DNA of 37,511 nt from Mycobacterium sp. 1164985.4 (GTDB lineage: Bacteria; Actinomycetota; Actinomycetes; Mycobacteriales; Mycobacteriaceae): the NCBI RefSeq assembly GCF_001668575.1, contig NZ_LZMD01000110.1, positions 1 to 37,511 of the forward strand. The letters are read 5' to 3'. Both the position numbers and the translations under genes were made by a program. Positions 25,312 through 33,749 of the stretch are shown piece by piece. Within the stretch, counting starts at the first letter, position 1. Every line of letters begins with the position of its first letter. The notes under the pieces are model-generated. The model was not told where the DNA came from. It ran no database searches and saw only the letters and a program-made list of their open reading frames with translations.

Positions 25312-26888
25312 AGCGCCGCCGCCTTCGTCGACTGCCGGTACAGCACCAATGTGACCGGTATGGCGAGGATTACGAGCACCGATGCGTACGGTGCAGCCGC
25401 CGCGTAGTCCAACTCGCTGGAATAGGACCAGAACATCATCGCCAGTGTGCGGGTGCCCGTCGGCGCGAGCAGCAAGGTTGCGGTCAGCTCGGTTGCCACC
25501 GCGACGAATACCAGCGCGGCGCCCGCAGCTGCGGCGGGCGCCGTCAATCGCAGCGTCACCCGAAGGAACGTCACTGTCGGCGAGCTACCCAGCGACCGCG
25601 CCGCCTCCTCGAGGCTCGGCGGGACCTGGGCGAGGCCGGCGCGGACGTTGACGAGTGCGCGGGGCATGAACAGCAGAACGTAGGCGAACACGATCAGGGC
25701 CAGGCTCTGGTAGAGGGGCCGCACGAAGTGGATCGTGACGGTCACGAGCGCCAGAGCGGTGACGATGCCGGGCAGCGAACTGGTCACGTAGTTCGCACCT
25801 TCGACGACCCGCGCCAGCACACCGCTGGAGCGCACCGCCACCCACGCGACCGGGAACGCGAGAACCGTCGTCAGAACCGCTGCGGCGGAGGCCAGTCCGA
25901 TGGTCTGGCCCAGCGCCAAGAGAATGTCGTCGATGATCCAGACGTCTCGGCCGCCCAACCAGAGCCACCGGGCGATCGTGGCGACCGGCACACCGATGGC
26001 CAGCACCGCCAGTGTCGTCAGCGCGAGCGTCGCCGGAATCTTGCTGTGGTGCAGACGTATCGGTGATGACGCGCGTGGCGCTCCCGACCCGATCCGGGCG
26101 AACCGGGCGTGGCCCCGGGCGGCGGCCTCGCTGACCAGCAGCGCCAGGCACAGCAGTACGAGCACGCCGGCCAGCATGCTGCCCGCCGCCCCGTCGAACG
26201 TGGCCTGGAACTGTTGGAAGATCGCGACGGTGAAGGTGTCGAACCGTACCATGGCGAATGCACCGAACTCGGCGAGCAGGTGGACGCCGACAAGTAGCGC
26301 ACCACCGAGGATCGCGAGCCGCAACTGCGGAAGCACGACGCGCAGGAAGACCTCCGCCGAACCCGATCCCAGTGCCCGGGCCGACTCCTCGACGGCGGGG
26401 TCGAGCCGTCGCAACGTCGCCGCGACCGGTAGGTACATGAACGGGAAGTAGGACAGGGTCGTGACCAGAACACCCGCAGGCAGTCCGTGCAGGGACGGGA
26501 TCGCCCCGACCCAGGCGTAGCTGTTGACGAACGCCGGAATGGCAAGCGGCGCAACGAAGAGGGGCCGCCAGATCGCGCGACCCGGAAGGTCCGTGCGCTC
26601 CACCAGCCACGCCACCGCGACGCCGATCACCACACATAGCGGAACGGTGATGAAGACCAGCGCCACCGTGTTGACGAGTAGCTCACCGACGCGCGGGCGC
26701 ACGATGAGCTCGTACGCCCGCGTCCAGCCCACCGAGATAGTCGCCCACACCACGTAACCCAGCGGGATACATGTCGCGGCGACGAGGATCGCGACCGTTC
26801 CCGAGATCAGCGGGCCGGGCCGGGCCGTCTTGTCCGACCGCGGCACCGGTGCCGTGGGCGCAGGGACGGGGGGAGCGGCGGCGACCAC
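25308..26888 (-). CDS. ferric iron ABC transporter permease (FbpB-like, double-domain)
   Basis: A 526-residue integral membrane permease with two homologous halves of about six helices each. Both cytoplasmic coupling loops are visible: EESARALGSGSAEVFLRVVLPQLR in the first half and EEAARSLGSSPTVTFLRVTLRL in the second. Such fused permeases are typical of FbpB/SfuB iron transporters. GTG 26888 directly abuts the stop of the binding-protein gene (TAG then GTG), and its own stop overlaps the ATPase start. The first 25 residues are an Ala/Pro-rich cytoplasmic leader. It forms the channel for Fe3+ across the plasma membrane. Confidence 0.92.
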   Translation of the reverse strand: MVAAAPPVPAPTAPVPRSDKTARPGPLISGTVAILVAATCIPLGYVVWATISVGWTRAYELIVRPRVGELLVNTVALVFITVPLCVVIGVAVAWLVERTDLPGRAIWRPLFVAPLAIPAFVNSYAWVGAIPSLHGLPAGVLVTTLSYFPFMYLPVAATLRRLDPAVEESARALGSGSAEVFLRVVLPQLRLAILGGALLVGVHLLAEFGAFAMVRFDTFTVAIFQQFQATFDGAAGSMLAGVLVLLCLALLVSEAAARGHARFARIGSGAPRASSPIRLHHSKIPATLALTTLAVLAIGVPVATIARWLWLGGRDVWIIDDILLALGQTIGLASAAAVLTTVLAFPVAWVAVRSSGVLARVVEGANYVTSSLPGIVTALALVTVTIHFVRPLYQSLALIVFAYVLLFMPRALVNVRAGLAQVPPSLEEAARSLGSSPTVTFLRVTLRLTAPAAAAGAALVFVAVATELTATLLLAPTGTRTLAMMFWSYSSELDYAAAAPYASVLVILAIPVTLVLYRQSTKAAAL

Positions 26889-27905
26889 CTACAGCAAGCC
26901 CGCTTTCGTCATCAGATCGGTGACCTCCTGCGCGTCCAAGTTCGATGGGTCGACATTGGGTGCTTGGAGCGTGTTCAGCGGGGGGAGAGCGGGATTCGCG
27001 GGCACCCCGCTGGCGACGGGGTATTCGAACGACGTCCCCTTTTCGAGCACCTCCTGACCCGCCTTGCCGGTGATGAACTTGATGAACTGCTGTGCCTCGT
27101 CCATGCGGTCGGTCGAGGCGAGCACGCCACCTCCGGACAGGCTGACGAACGCGCCGGGATCTTCGTTCTTGAAGTAGTGCAGAGCGGTATTACCGCTCAT
27201 CTCTTTTGTTTTCGCCTGATCGCGGAACCAGTAGTAGTGGTAGATCACGCCGCCGTCGACCTCGCCGGCGTTGACGGCCTTGAGCGTGGCGATGTTGTCG
27301 CTGTAGAGCTTGGCGTTGGCCTTCATCGCGGCCAACCACTGCGCTGTCGCGGGCTCGCCCTTGAGCTGCAACAGCGCCGAGACGATCGCCTGGAAGTCGG
27401 CCTTGGTCGGGGGCGCGCCCCACCGGCCCTTCCACTGCGGCTGCTGCAGGTCGAGCAGCGACTTGGGCAGCTGGTCGGGTTGCAGCCTCGAGGTGTTGTA
27501 GACGAACACGGTGCTGCGCGCGGCCACCCCGGTCCACTTGCCCGACGGCGGACGGTATTGCGGCGGAACCTGATCCAGCGTCTCGGGCTGCAGTTCGGCG
27601 AACAATCCGGCGCGTTCGACGGCGGCCATGGCGGGGGAGTTCTCGGTCAGGAACACATCGGCAGGCGATGCCTTCCCTTCGGCCACAAGCTGATTGCCGA
27701 GTTCGGTGTCGCCGCCTTGCCGGTAGGTGACCTTGATCCCGGTCTCCTTGGTGAAGGCGTCGATCCACTCCTTGGTCAGCGATTCGTGCTGAGCGTTGTA
27801 GATCAGCAACTCGTCGCTGTCGCCCGAGTCCGAGCATCCGGTGGCGGTGGCCGTGAGGGCGAGGGTGGACAGGACGGCGGCGATCAGCCTCCACCTTGGT
27901 CGCAT
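26889..27905 (-). CDS. iron(III) ABC transporter substrate-binding lipoprotein (FbpA-like)
   Basis: A 338-residue extracytoplasmic binding protein. The signal peptide ends in a lipobox (LTATATGC, lipidated Cys24), so it is anchored to the membrane. The mature part begins ELLIYNAQHESLTKEWIDAFTKETGIKV, the FbpA/Idi family signature, and contains YHYYWFRDQ with the paired tyrosines that bind ferric iron in FbpA, plus KNEDPGAFVSLSGGGVLAST. AAAGGA precedes ATG 27905. An IdeR-type box lies 45-63 bp upstream, so expression should rise under iron starvation. It is the first gene of the four-gene operon running down to 21785. Confidence 0.94.
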   Translation of the reverse strand: MRPRWRLIAAVLSTLALTATATGCSDSGDSDELLIYNAQHESLTKEWIDAFTKETGIKVTYRQGGDTELGNQLVAEGKASPADVFLTENSPAMAAVERAGLFAELQPETLDQVPPQYRPPSGKWTGVAARSTVFVYNTSRLQPDQLPKSLLDLQQPQWKGRWGAPPTKADFQAIVSALLQLKGEPATAQWLAAMKANAKLYSDNIATLKAVNAGEVDGGVIYHYYWFRDQAKTKEMSGNTALHYFKNEDPGAFVSLSGGGVLASTDRMDEAQQFIKFITGKAGQEVLEKGTSFEYPVASGVPANPALPPLNTLQAPNVDPSNLDAQEVTDLMTKAGLL

Positions 27906-27949
27906 GCAGGAGATCCTTTCGCGGGTACGTGCAGGTCAGGCCGCAATCT

Positions 27950-27968
27950 TTAGCTGAGGTTTACCTAA
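27950..27968. promoter_or_regulatory. IdeR/DtxR iron box
   Basis: TTAGCTGAGGTTTACCTAA matches 15 of 19 positions of the mycobacterial IdeR consensus (TTAGGTTAGGCTAACCTAA), including the outer TTAG and CCTAA. It lies 45-63 bp upstream of the ferric binding-protein start, where Fe-loaded IdeR would block the promoter. It lies 201 bp from the divergent hemophore-related gene, which might share it. Confidence 0.88.
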
Positions 27969-28169
27969 TGAAACATACCCTTCCCGGCCTCCGGGATCGC
28001 CGGCTGTCTCGTGATTCGATGCAGGCGGCGGCGAACGGACGGGTTTCGGTGTAGCTGGAGGGTGAGGCGGTCCCTTTTCGGCACAGCACTCCGGCGTCGC
28101 CGCCTGCGGGGTACGTTTGCCTGGACCGGGGGCGGCGCGCCCCGCGGCACGGACTCCGAGGACGGTCGA

Positions 28170-28538
28170 ATGAACGGATCCAAGCTTTCGGGACTGGTTT
28201 GCGGAGCGCTGGTCATGGCCGGTGCCCTGTGGGCCGCCCCTGCCGCCGGTGCAGCACCGTGCACGGCCAGTGGCCTGGCGACGACGGCCAGCGGCGTGCT
28301 GAGCCAAGCGGGTGGTTATCTGGAGGCCCACCCCGGTGCCAACGAAGTGCTGACCGCGGCCGCGACGCAACCGCCGCAGGACGCCCGCGCCGCCGTGCGC
28401 GGCTACTTCACCGCGCATCCCAACGAGTACCTCGACCTGCGGGGAATCGCGGCGCCGTTGACCGACATGCGCGCGCAATGCGGTATCGCCGTCAGCCCGG
28501 GGCAGTTGGCGACGTTGTTCGACGCGATGGGCGAATAG
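28170..28538 (+). CDS. hemophore-related secreted protein (Rv1174c/TB8.4-type)
   Basis: A 122-residue exported protein. The signal peptide is MNGSKLSGLVCGALVMAGALWAAPAAGAAP. The mature domain starts CTASGLATTASGVLSQAGGYLEAHPGANEVL and ends LTDMRAQCGIAVSPGQLATLFDAMGE, the two-Cys helical fold shared with M. tuberculosis Rv1174c (TB8.4) and Rv0203. Family members have been linked to haem handling; haem binding here is inferred only. It is divergent from the IdeR-boxed iron operon. Its stop directly abuts the convergent DUF1206 stop. ATG 28170 has only a weak ribosome site (GAGGA about 9 nt upstream). Confidence 0.82.
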   Translation: MNGSKLSGLVCGALVMAGALWAAPAAGAAPCTASGLATTASGVLSQAGGYLEAHPGANEVLTAAATQPPQDARAAVRGYFTAHPNEYLDLRGIAAPLTDMRAQCGIAVSPGQLATLFDAMGE

Positions 28539-29357
28539 TCACATCCGTCCGTTGCGGGCGCGGACGAAGTTGTAGACGCCGAACGCGGCGATGCCGATGG
28601 CCGCGAGGACGAGGAGGATCTTGCCGAACGGCGCCTGTCCGAGGGTCTTGACTGCGGCGTCCAGCCCCGTGGCCTTGGCGGGGTCGGCCTGCAGGGTGGC
28701 CACGATGACGAGCACACCGGCCCCCGCGAGGACCAGGCCCTTGGCGGCGTAGCCGGTGATCCCCACCGCTTTGACTCCGGTGCCGCCGGTGTTGCGCAGG
28801 TCCTTGAAGAATTTCTTCGTCACGCCTTTGTAGACGTGGTAGCAGCCGACCGCGATCAAGCCGAGTGCGACCGCGATCAGCACGGCTTTACCCCAGCCGG
28901 ATTGCATCATCTGCGCACTGAGGCCGGCGTTCTGCTGCGAGCTCTGCTGGCCGCTGCCCATGGCGAAACGGGCCGCCGAGAAGGCGATGGCGAAGTTCAC
29001 GACGGCCAGGCCGAGCGATTTAACGCGCTTCCACGCCGGGGTGTCGTCGTTGAAACGGCCCGATCCCTCGCCCGGCCGTGGGCCGACGACCGCTTCGGCG
29101 ACGCGCCACAACCCGAGCGCGAGCAGACCCGCGGCGACGAGCCACAGGAGCACGGCGCCGAAGGTTTGTTGCGCGAGCGTCGCCAGAGCGCCCGACTGGT
29201 CTGCGTTGCCGCCGGATCCGAACGCGATCCGCAGGATCAGATAGCCGACGAGCAGATGAAGGACACCGCTGACCGCGAAGCCGGCCCGCGCGGTGTATTC
29301 GAAGGCATCGCTGTCGGTCGCGCGGTCGGCGACTCCGTGTAACGAGTTGTCGGTCAT
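28539..29357 (-). CDS. DUF1206-family membrane protein
   Basis: A 272-residue membrane protein made of three repeats of a two-helix unit. The repeats start EYTARAGFAVSGVLHLLVGYLILRIA, VKSLGLAVVNFAIAFSAARFA and VGITGYAAKGLVLAGAGVLVIVATL, each followed by a second helix; a D/K-rich segment KGVTKKFFKDLRNTG precedes the third. This layout is that of DUF1206, an actinobacterial and cyanobacterial family without known function. ATG 29357 is chosen because upstream residues up to 29504 are basic low-complexity and run over the divergent YraN start. Role unknown. Confidence 0.85.
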   Translation of the reverse strand: MTDNSLHGVADRATDSDAFEYTARAGFAVSGVLHLLVGYLILRIAFGSGGNADQSGALATLAQQTFGAVLLWLVAAGLLALGLWRVAEAVVGPRPGEGSGRFNDDTPAWKRVKSLGLAVVNFAIAFSAARFAMGSGQQSSQQNAGLSAQMMQSGWGKAVLIAVALGLIAVGCYHVYKGVTKKFFKDLRNTGGTGVKAVGITGYAAKGLVLAGAGVLVIVATLQADPAKATGLDAAVKTLGQAPFGKILLVLAAIGIAAFGVYNFVRARNGRM

Positions 29358-29494
29358 GCCGACCTGTACCCGCTTTTTGACGGCGGCGAAACGGTGCCGG
29401 CGCAATCTGTGGAGTAAACCGGCGTTGGGGATAACGGTCGGCACAGGCACGGGCGGCGCGTCAATGTGTCGGTGGCCCGATCGACGGTGAAGCC

Positions 29495-29863
29495 ATGACT
29501 TCATGGACGCGTGCCGAGATCGGCACGCTGGGTGAACAACTCGCGGTCGATCACCTGCGGGCCGTGGGCCTGCGGGTGCTCGAGCGCAACTGGCGGTGCC
29601 GGTACGGCGAGTTGGATGTGATCGCGATCGACGACACGACCCGCACCGTGGTGTTCGTGGAGGTGAAGACCCGCACGAGCGACCGGTTCGGCGGCGTCGA
29701 GGAGGCGGTGACGCCGAAGAAGTTACGGCGGCTGCGGCGGCTCGCCGGGCTTTGGTTGGCGGCGCAACAGACCGGATGGCCGGATGTGCGTATCGACGTC
29801 GTCGGGGTGCGGATCGGCAGACGCCGCACGCCCGAGATCATCCATTTTCAGGGGGTGGGCTAG
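29495..29863 (+). CDS. yraN: YraN/UPF0102-family nuclease-like protein
   Basis: A 122-residue protein of the UPF0102 family with a PD-(D/E)xK-like core: GELDVIAIDD followed by VVFVEVKTRTSDRFG (the D and ExK pattern) after an N-terminal GEQLAVDHLRAVGLRVLERNWRCRYGE. The family is conserved next to comM and dprA, as here and in M. tuberculosis (Rv2898c-Rv2896c), and is thought to act on DNA, with no proven reaction. Its stop directly precedes the comM ATG (TAGATG), so both are co-transcribed. Confidence 0.92.
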   Translation: MTSWTRAEIGTLGEQLAVDHLRAVGLRVLERNWRCRYGELDVIAIDDTTRTVVFVEVKTRTSDRFGGVEEAVTPKKLRRLRRLAGLWLAAQQTGWPDVRIDVVGVRIGRRRTPEIIHFQGVG

Positions 29864-31375
29864 ATGGCGTTGGGGCGGGCGTATTCGGTCGCGGTGACCG
29901 CGCTCGACGGCCAGATCGTCGAGATCGAGGCCGATATCGGCAACGGGCTGCCACGCGTCCACTTGGTCGGTCTTCCCGATGCAGCGCTTCAGGAGTCACG
30001 GGATCGGGTTCGCGCCGCGATCACGAACTGTGGATGTGAGTGGCCGCAGGCTCGCCTGACGCTGGCGCTGTCACCGGCGACCTTGCCGAAGATGGGATCG
30101 GTGTACGACCTGGCGTTGGCGATGGCGGTGCTGTCGGCCAACGTCAAGGAAAAGTGGCCGCGACTCGAAAAGACTGTTCTGCTCGGCGAATTGGCTCTCG
30201 ACGGGCGGGTGCGGCCGGTCAAGGGCATCCTGCCCGCAGTGCTGGCCGCGAAGCGCGAGGGTTGGCCCGCGGCGGTCGTGCCCGCCGAGAATCTGGCCGA
30301 AGCCAGCCTCGTCGACGGCCTCGATGTATGGGGCGTGCGCACGCTGTCTGAGCTGAAGTCGTGGATCCTGGGGGAGGGCCAGCTCGAAGCGCGCATCGCG
30401 TCTCCGCCGTCGCGCTTCGAACCCCGCGCCGATCTCGCCGACGTCATCGGTCAGACCGAGGCGCGCTACGCGGTCGAGGTGGCCGCGGCCGGTGGCCACC
30501 ACCTCATGATGACCGGTCCTCCGGGCGTCGGTAAAACGATGCTGGCACAACGCCTTCCGGGCCTCCTGCCGCCGTTGTCCGACAGTGAAGCGCTCGAAGT
30601 CACGGCGATCCACTCGGTGGCGGGTCTGCTGTCGGAGGAAACCCCCCTGATCACCCGCCCGCCCTTCGTGGCTCCGCATCACACGTCGAGTGTGGCGGCG
30701 ATGGTCGGCGGTGGGTCGGGGATGGCGCGCCCCGGCGCGGTCAGTCGCGCGCACCGCGGCGTGCTGTTTCTCGACGAGTGCGCCGAGATCGGCAGCAGTG
30801 TGCTCGAGGCGTTACGAACACCGTTGGAAGACGGGGAGATCCGCCTCGCGCGCCGCGACGGCGTCGCCAGGTATCCGGCCCGGTTCCAACTGGTTCTGGC
30901 GGCCAACCCGTGTCCGTGTGCGCGCCCCGACCCGCGGGACTGTGTGTGCACCGGCCACGAGAAACGGCGATACCTTGGCAAGCTGTCCGGTCCACTGATC
31001 GATCGGGTCGACCTCTACGTGCGGATGCACTCGCTACGGGCGGGCGCAATCGTCGCCAAGGATGGCGAGTCCACCGACGTGGTGCGCGAGCGGGTCGCCG
31101 CGGCGCGGGGGGCCGCTGCGGAGCGGTGGCGGCCCTACGGCATCAGCGCCAACGTCGAGGTCAGCGGATCGTTGCTACGCCGCAAGTTTCGCCTGCCTCC
31201 CGCGGTGATGAAGCCGTTCGAGGCGGCGCTGAACCGGGGCACGCTGAGCGTCCGCGGAATGGATCGGACCCTGCGGGTCGCGTGGACGCTCAGCGATCTT
31301 GCCGGACGGACGTCGCCGGTGCTCGAGGACGTCACCACGGCGTTGAGCTTCCGGCCTGCAGGAGGTGTGCTGTGA
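29864..31375 (+). CDS. comM: YifB/ComM Mg-chelatase-like AAA+ helicase
   Basis: A 503-residue full-length YifB/ComM protein. An N-terminal Lon-type S5 fold (YSVAVTALDGQIVEIEADIGNGLPRVHLVGLPD) is followed by the AAA+ core with Walker A GPPGVGKT (218-225), Walker B VLFLDECAEI and FQLVLAANPCPCARP with a CxC cluster, then the Mg-chelatase C-terminal region. In naturally competent bacteria ComM is a hexameric helicase that promotes branch migration during integration of incoming DNA. It sits between yraN and dprA, with a GTGA overlap to dprA. No competence machinery is in this window. Confidence 0.95.
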   Translation: MALGRAYSVAVTALDGQIVEIEADIGNGLPRVHLVGLPDAALQESRDRVRAAITNCGCEWPQARLTLALSPATLPKMGSVYDLALAMAVLSANVKEKWPRLEKTVLLGELALDGRVRPVKGILPAVLAAKREGWPAAVVPAENLAEASLVDGLDVWGVRTLSELKSWILGEGQLEARIASPPSRFEPRADLADVIGQTEARYAVEVAAAGGHHLMMTGPPGVGKTMLAQRLPGLLPPLSDSEALEVTAIHSVAGLLSEETPLITRPPFVAPHHTSSVAAMVGGGSGMARPGAVSRAHRGVLFLDECAEIGSSVLEALRTPLEDGEIRLARRDGVARYPARFQLVLAANPCPCARPDPRDCVCTGHEKRRYLGKLSGPLIDRVDLYVRMHSLRAGAIVAKDGESTDVVRERVAAARGAAAERWRPYGISANVEVSGSLLRRKFRLPPAVMKPFEAALNRGTLSVRGMDRTLRVAWTLSDLAGRTSPVLEDVTTALSFRPAGGVL

Positions 31376-32496
31376 CCGACGTCGTGGATGAGGCTCGGGC
31401 CTATCTTTCGCGTGTCGTCGAACCCCCGTGTCCCGCACTGGCGGCACTCGTGCAGCGGGTCGGGGCGGTGGAAGCCGCCGATCGGGTGCGGCGCGGCGCG
31501 GCGGGGGAGGTGATCAACCGTCACGCCGAAGCGCGTCGTGACATCGATTGCGCTGCACGAGATTTAGATGTGCTGGCCCGGCTCGGCGGCCGGCTGATCA
31601 CCTGCGAGGACGACGAGTGGCCGCTGTTGTCGTTCGGTGGATTCGGGGGTGCACCCGACCGGTTGCGGCCGCAGGCGCACCCGCCGTTGGTGTTGTGGGC
31701 GATCGGTCCCGCCGCGCTCGACGAGGTCGCCTTCCGGTCCGCCGCTGTCGTCGGGACGCGTGCAGCGACGGCCTACGGCGAGTTCGTCGCGGCCGACATG
31801 GCGACCGGATTGGCCGAGCGTGATGTCGCGGTGGTGTCCGGTGGCGCGTTCGGCATCGACGGTGCCGCGCACCGTGCGGCGTTGGCCGGGGAGGGCGTAA
31901 CCGTTGCGGTGCTCGCCGGCGGCGTCGATGTGCCGTATCCGGCGGGCCATACCGCGCTGCTGCGTCGGATCGCCGAACAAGGCTTGCTGCTCAGCGAATA
32001 TCCGCCCGGTGTCCGGCCTGCACGTCATCGGTTCCTGACGCGCAACCGCCTGGTGGCCGCGCTGGCCGGGGCGACGGTCGTCGTGGAGGCCGGTGCGCGA
32101 AGCGGTGCTGCCAACACCGCGGCCTGGGCGCGCGGGCTCGGCCGCCCGGTGTGTGCGGTACCCGGCCCGGTCACGTCGTCGGCGTCGGTCGGGTGTCACG
32201 CTCTGTTGCGCAGCGGAGCGCACCTCGTCACGCGCGCGGCCGACGTCGTCGAGCTCGTCGGTCGGATCGGCGAACTGGCGCCCGAAGATCAGGGCCCTGT
32301 CTCACCGTTGGACGAGCTCAGCGACATCGACAAGCGAGTCTACGACGCGCTTCCCCGCCGTGGCGGGCGCACCGCCGAAGAGATCGCGGTGGCATCCGGC
32401 CTGCCGGCGCGCCAGGTGCTGGGTCCGCTGGCGACCCTCGAACTCTGCGGGCTGGTGCTCAGCCGCGACGGGAGGTGGAAGTTGACGCCCCGGTGA
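31372..32496 (+). CDS. dprA: DNA-processing protein DprA/Smf
   Basis: A 374-residue DprA. The Rossmann-like core shows AAVVGTRAATAYGEFVAADMATGLAERDVAVVSGGAFGIDGAAHRAAL, then VAVLAGGVDVPYPAGH, EYPPGVRPARHRFLTRNRLVAALAGATVVVEAGARSGAANTA and VCAVPGPVTS. A winged-helix end (AEEIAVASGLPARQVLGPLATLELCGLVLSRDGRW) follows. DprA binds single-stranded DNA and loads RecA. GTG 31372 lies in the comM stop codon; the longer frame upstream is a comM shadow. Order yraN-comM-dprA-SIP matches Rv2898c-Rv2895c of M. tuberculosis, as I recall it. Confidence 0.95.
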   Translation: MTDVVDEARAYLSRVVEPPCPALAALVQRVGAVEAADRVRRGAAGEVINRHAEARRDIDCAARDLDVLARLGGRLITCEDDEWPLLSFGGFGGAPDRLRPQAHPPLVLWAIGPAALDEVAFRSAAVVGTRAATAYGEFVAADMATGLAERDVAVVSGGAFGIDGAAHRAALAGEGVTVAVLAGGVDVPYPAGHTALLRRIAEQGLLLSEYPPGVRPARHRFLTRNRLVAALAGATVVVEAGARSGAANTAAWARGLGRPVCAVPGPVTSSASVGCHALLRSGAHLVTRAADVVELVGRIGELAPEDQGPVSPLDELSDIDKRVYDALPRRGGRTAEEIAVASGLPARQVLGPLATLELCGLVLSRDGRWKLTPR

Positions 32497-32623
32497 CATG
32501 CGTTGTCCGCGACCGCAGGCGACAAGGTAGAACCCCGACCAGCGCGACCCGCTCGTATAGTCGGTGAGGCCGGCTCGAACCCAGTTCGGTCGAACCGGCT
32601 GGCGAGTTTTGGAGGGATTCCTG

Positions 32624-33472
32624 TTGGCAGGGCGACCGATACACACCTTCGAAGTGGTGCGTACTGAGCAATTGACCCCACACCTGTTGCGGCTGGTTCT
32701 CGGCGGACCAGGGTTCGACACGTTCACCCCGAACGAGTTCACCGACGCTTACGTCAAGATCGTGATCGTCGATCCGGCGGTCGATGTCGCCGCATTGCCG
32801 CAACCGCTGACCATCGACTCGTTCTCGTCGCTGCCTGCGGAGCAGCGTCCCACCGTGCGCACGTATACGGTTCGCAACGTCGATCCCGAGCGCCGTGAGA
32901 TCTGCATCGACTTCGTGGTGCATGGCGACCACGGTGTCGCAGGGCCGTGGGCTGCCGCCGCGACTCCCGGTCAGCCCGCCTACCTGATGGGGCCCAGCGG
33001 CGCCTATGCGCCCGATCCCGCCGCCGACTGGCATCTGATGGCCGGCGACGAAGCCGCGGTTCCTGCGATCAGCAACGCACTGGAGGTGTTGCCGGACAAC
33101 GCCATTGGGCATGTGTTGATCGAGGTGGCCGGATCGGACGATGAGGTCCCGCTGAAGAAGCCCGACGGCGTCGAGGTGCGCTGGGTCCATCGCGGTGGTC
33201 GCGCAGACCTGGTCCCCGAGGATCAGGCGGGCGACCACGCGCCGCTCATCGCCGCGGTGAGAGAGTCGCCGTGGTTGCCAGGACAGGTGCAGGTGTTCAT
33301 CCACGGTGAGGCGCAGACGGTGATGCACAACCTGCGGCCCTACATCCGCAAGGAGCGCGGTGTCGAGGCCAAGTGGGCCTCGTCGATCTCCGGCTACTGG
33401 CGTCGGGGCCGCACCGAGGAGACCTTCCGCGAGTGGAAGCGCGAACTGGCCGAGGCCGAAGCCAACGCCTGA
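32624..33472 (+). CDS. viuB: siderophore-interacting FAD-binding protein (ViuB-like)
   Basis: A 282-residue flavoprotein of the SIP family. FAD-binding RTYTVRNVD is followed by GPSGAYAPDPAADWHLMAGDEAAVPAI for cofactor contact and a C-terminal SIP signature ASSISGYWRRGRTEETFREWKRELAE. It would reduce ferric siderophores in the cytosol to free iron. The likely start is TTG 32624, 7 nt after GGAGGG; the frame also allows ATG 32564, but that puts the ribosome site inside the gene. It is syntenic with Rv2895c (viuB) after dprA. I see no IdeR box in the 127 bp before it. Confidence 0.88.
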   Translation: MAGRPIHTFEVVRTEQLTPHLLRLVLGGPGFDTFTPNEFTDAYVKIVIVDPAVDVAALPQPLTIDSFSSLPAEQRPTVRTYTVRNVDPERREICIDFVVHGDHGVAGPWAAAATPGQPAYLMGPSGAYAPDPAADWHLMAGDEAAVPAISNALEVLPDNAIGHVLIEVAGSDDEVPLKKPDGVEVRWVHRGGRADLVPEDQAGDHAPLIAAVRESPWLPGQVQVFIHGEAQTVMHNLRPYIRKERGVEAKWASSISGYWRRGRTEETFREWKRELAEAEANA

Positions 33473-33749
33473 CCGTAGGCCTGGCACGCTTGCCGCATGA
33501 CGTTCGGTAACTACCAGTTCGGTAGATAACGCCTAGCACCGCCCGCAGACGCGTGCGTTAGATGTCCCCCGTCGGGTTGACTCTCACCCTTGCTCTGACG
33601 ACTGTCATGGCGGCGTAGGGAGCGTCATGCCCGCTTTTCTCCTCTCTATCACGGGGGTAGCGACCGGACGATCCGGTTTCCGGACCCGACCGTCGGCGCC
33701 CGTCAGGACATCTTGTCCGTCGTCCCATCCCCGCTGGAACCAGCAAACA
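33473..33749. other. convergent intergenic region with short repeats
   Basis: No gene is seen between the SIP gene and the PE-PPE gene, whose stops face each other. It holds a direct repeat GTTCGGTA at 33502-33509 and 33517-33524, and a short stem ACCGGA-CGA-TCCGGT at 33663-33677 followed by TT that could serve as a weak terminator. It probably marks the border between the conserved dprA-SIP block and the accessory region. Confidence 0.4.
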
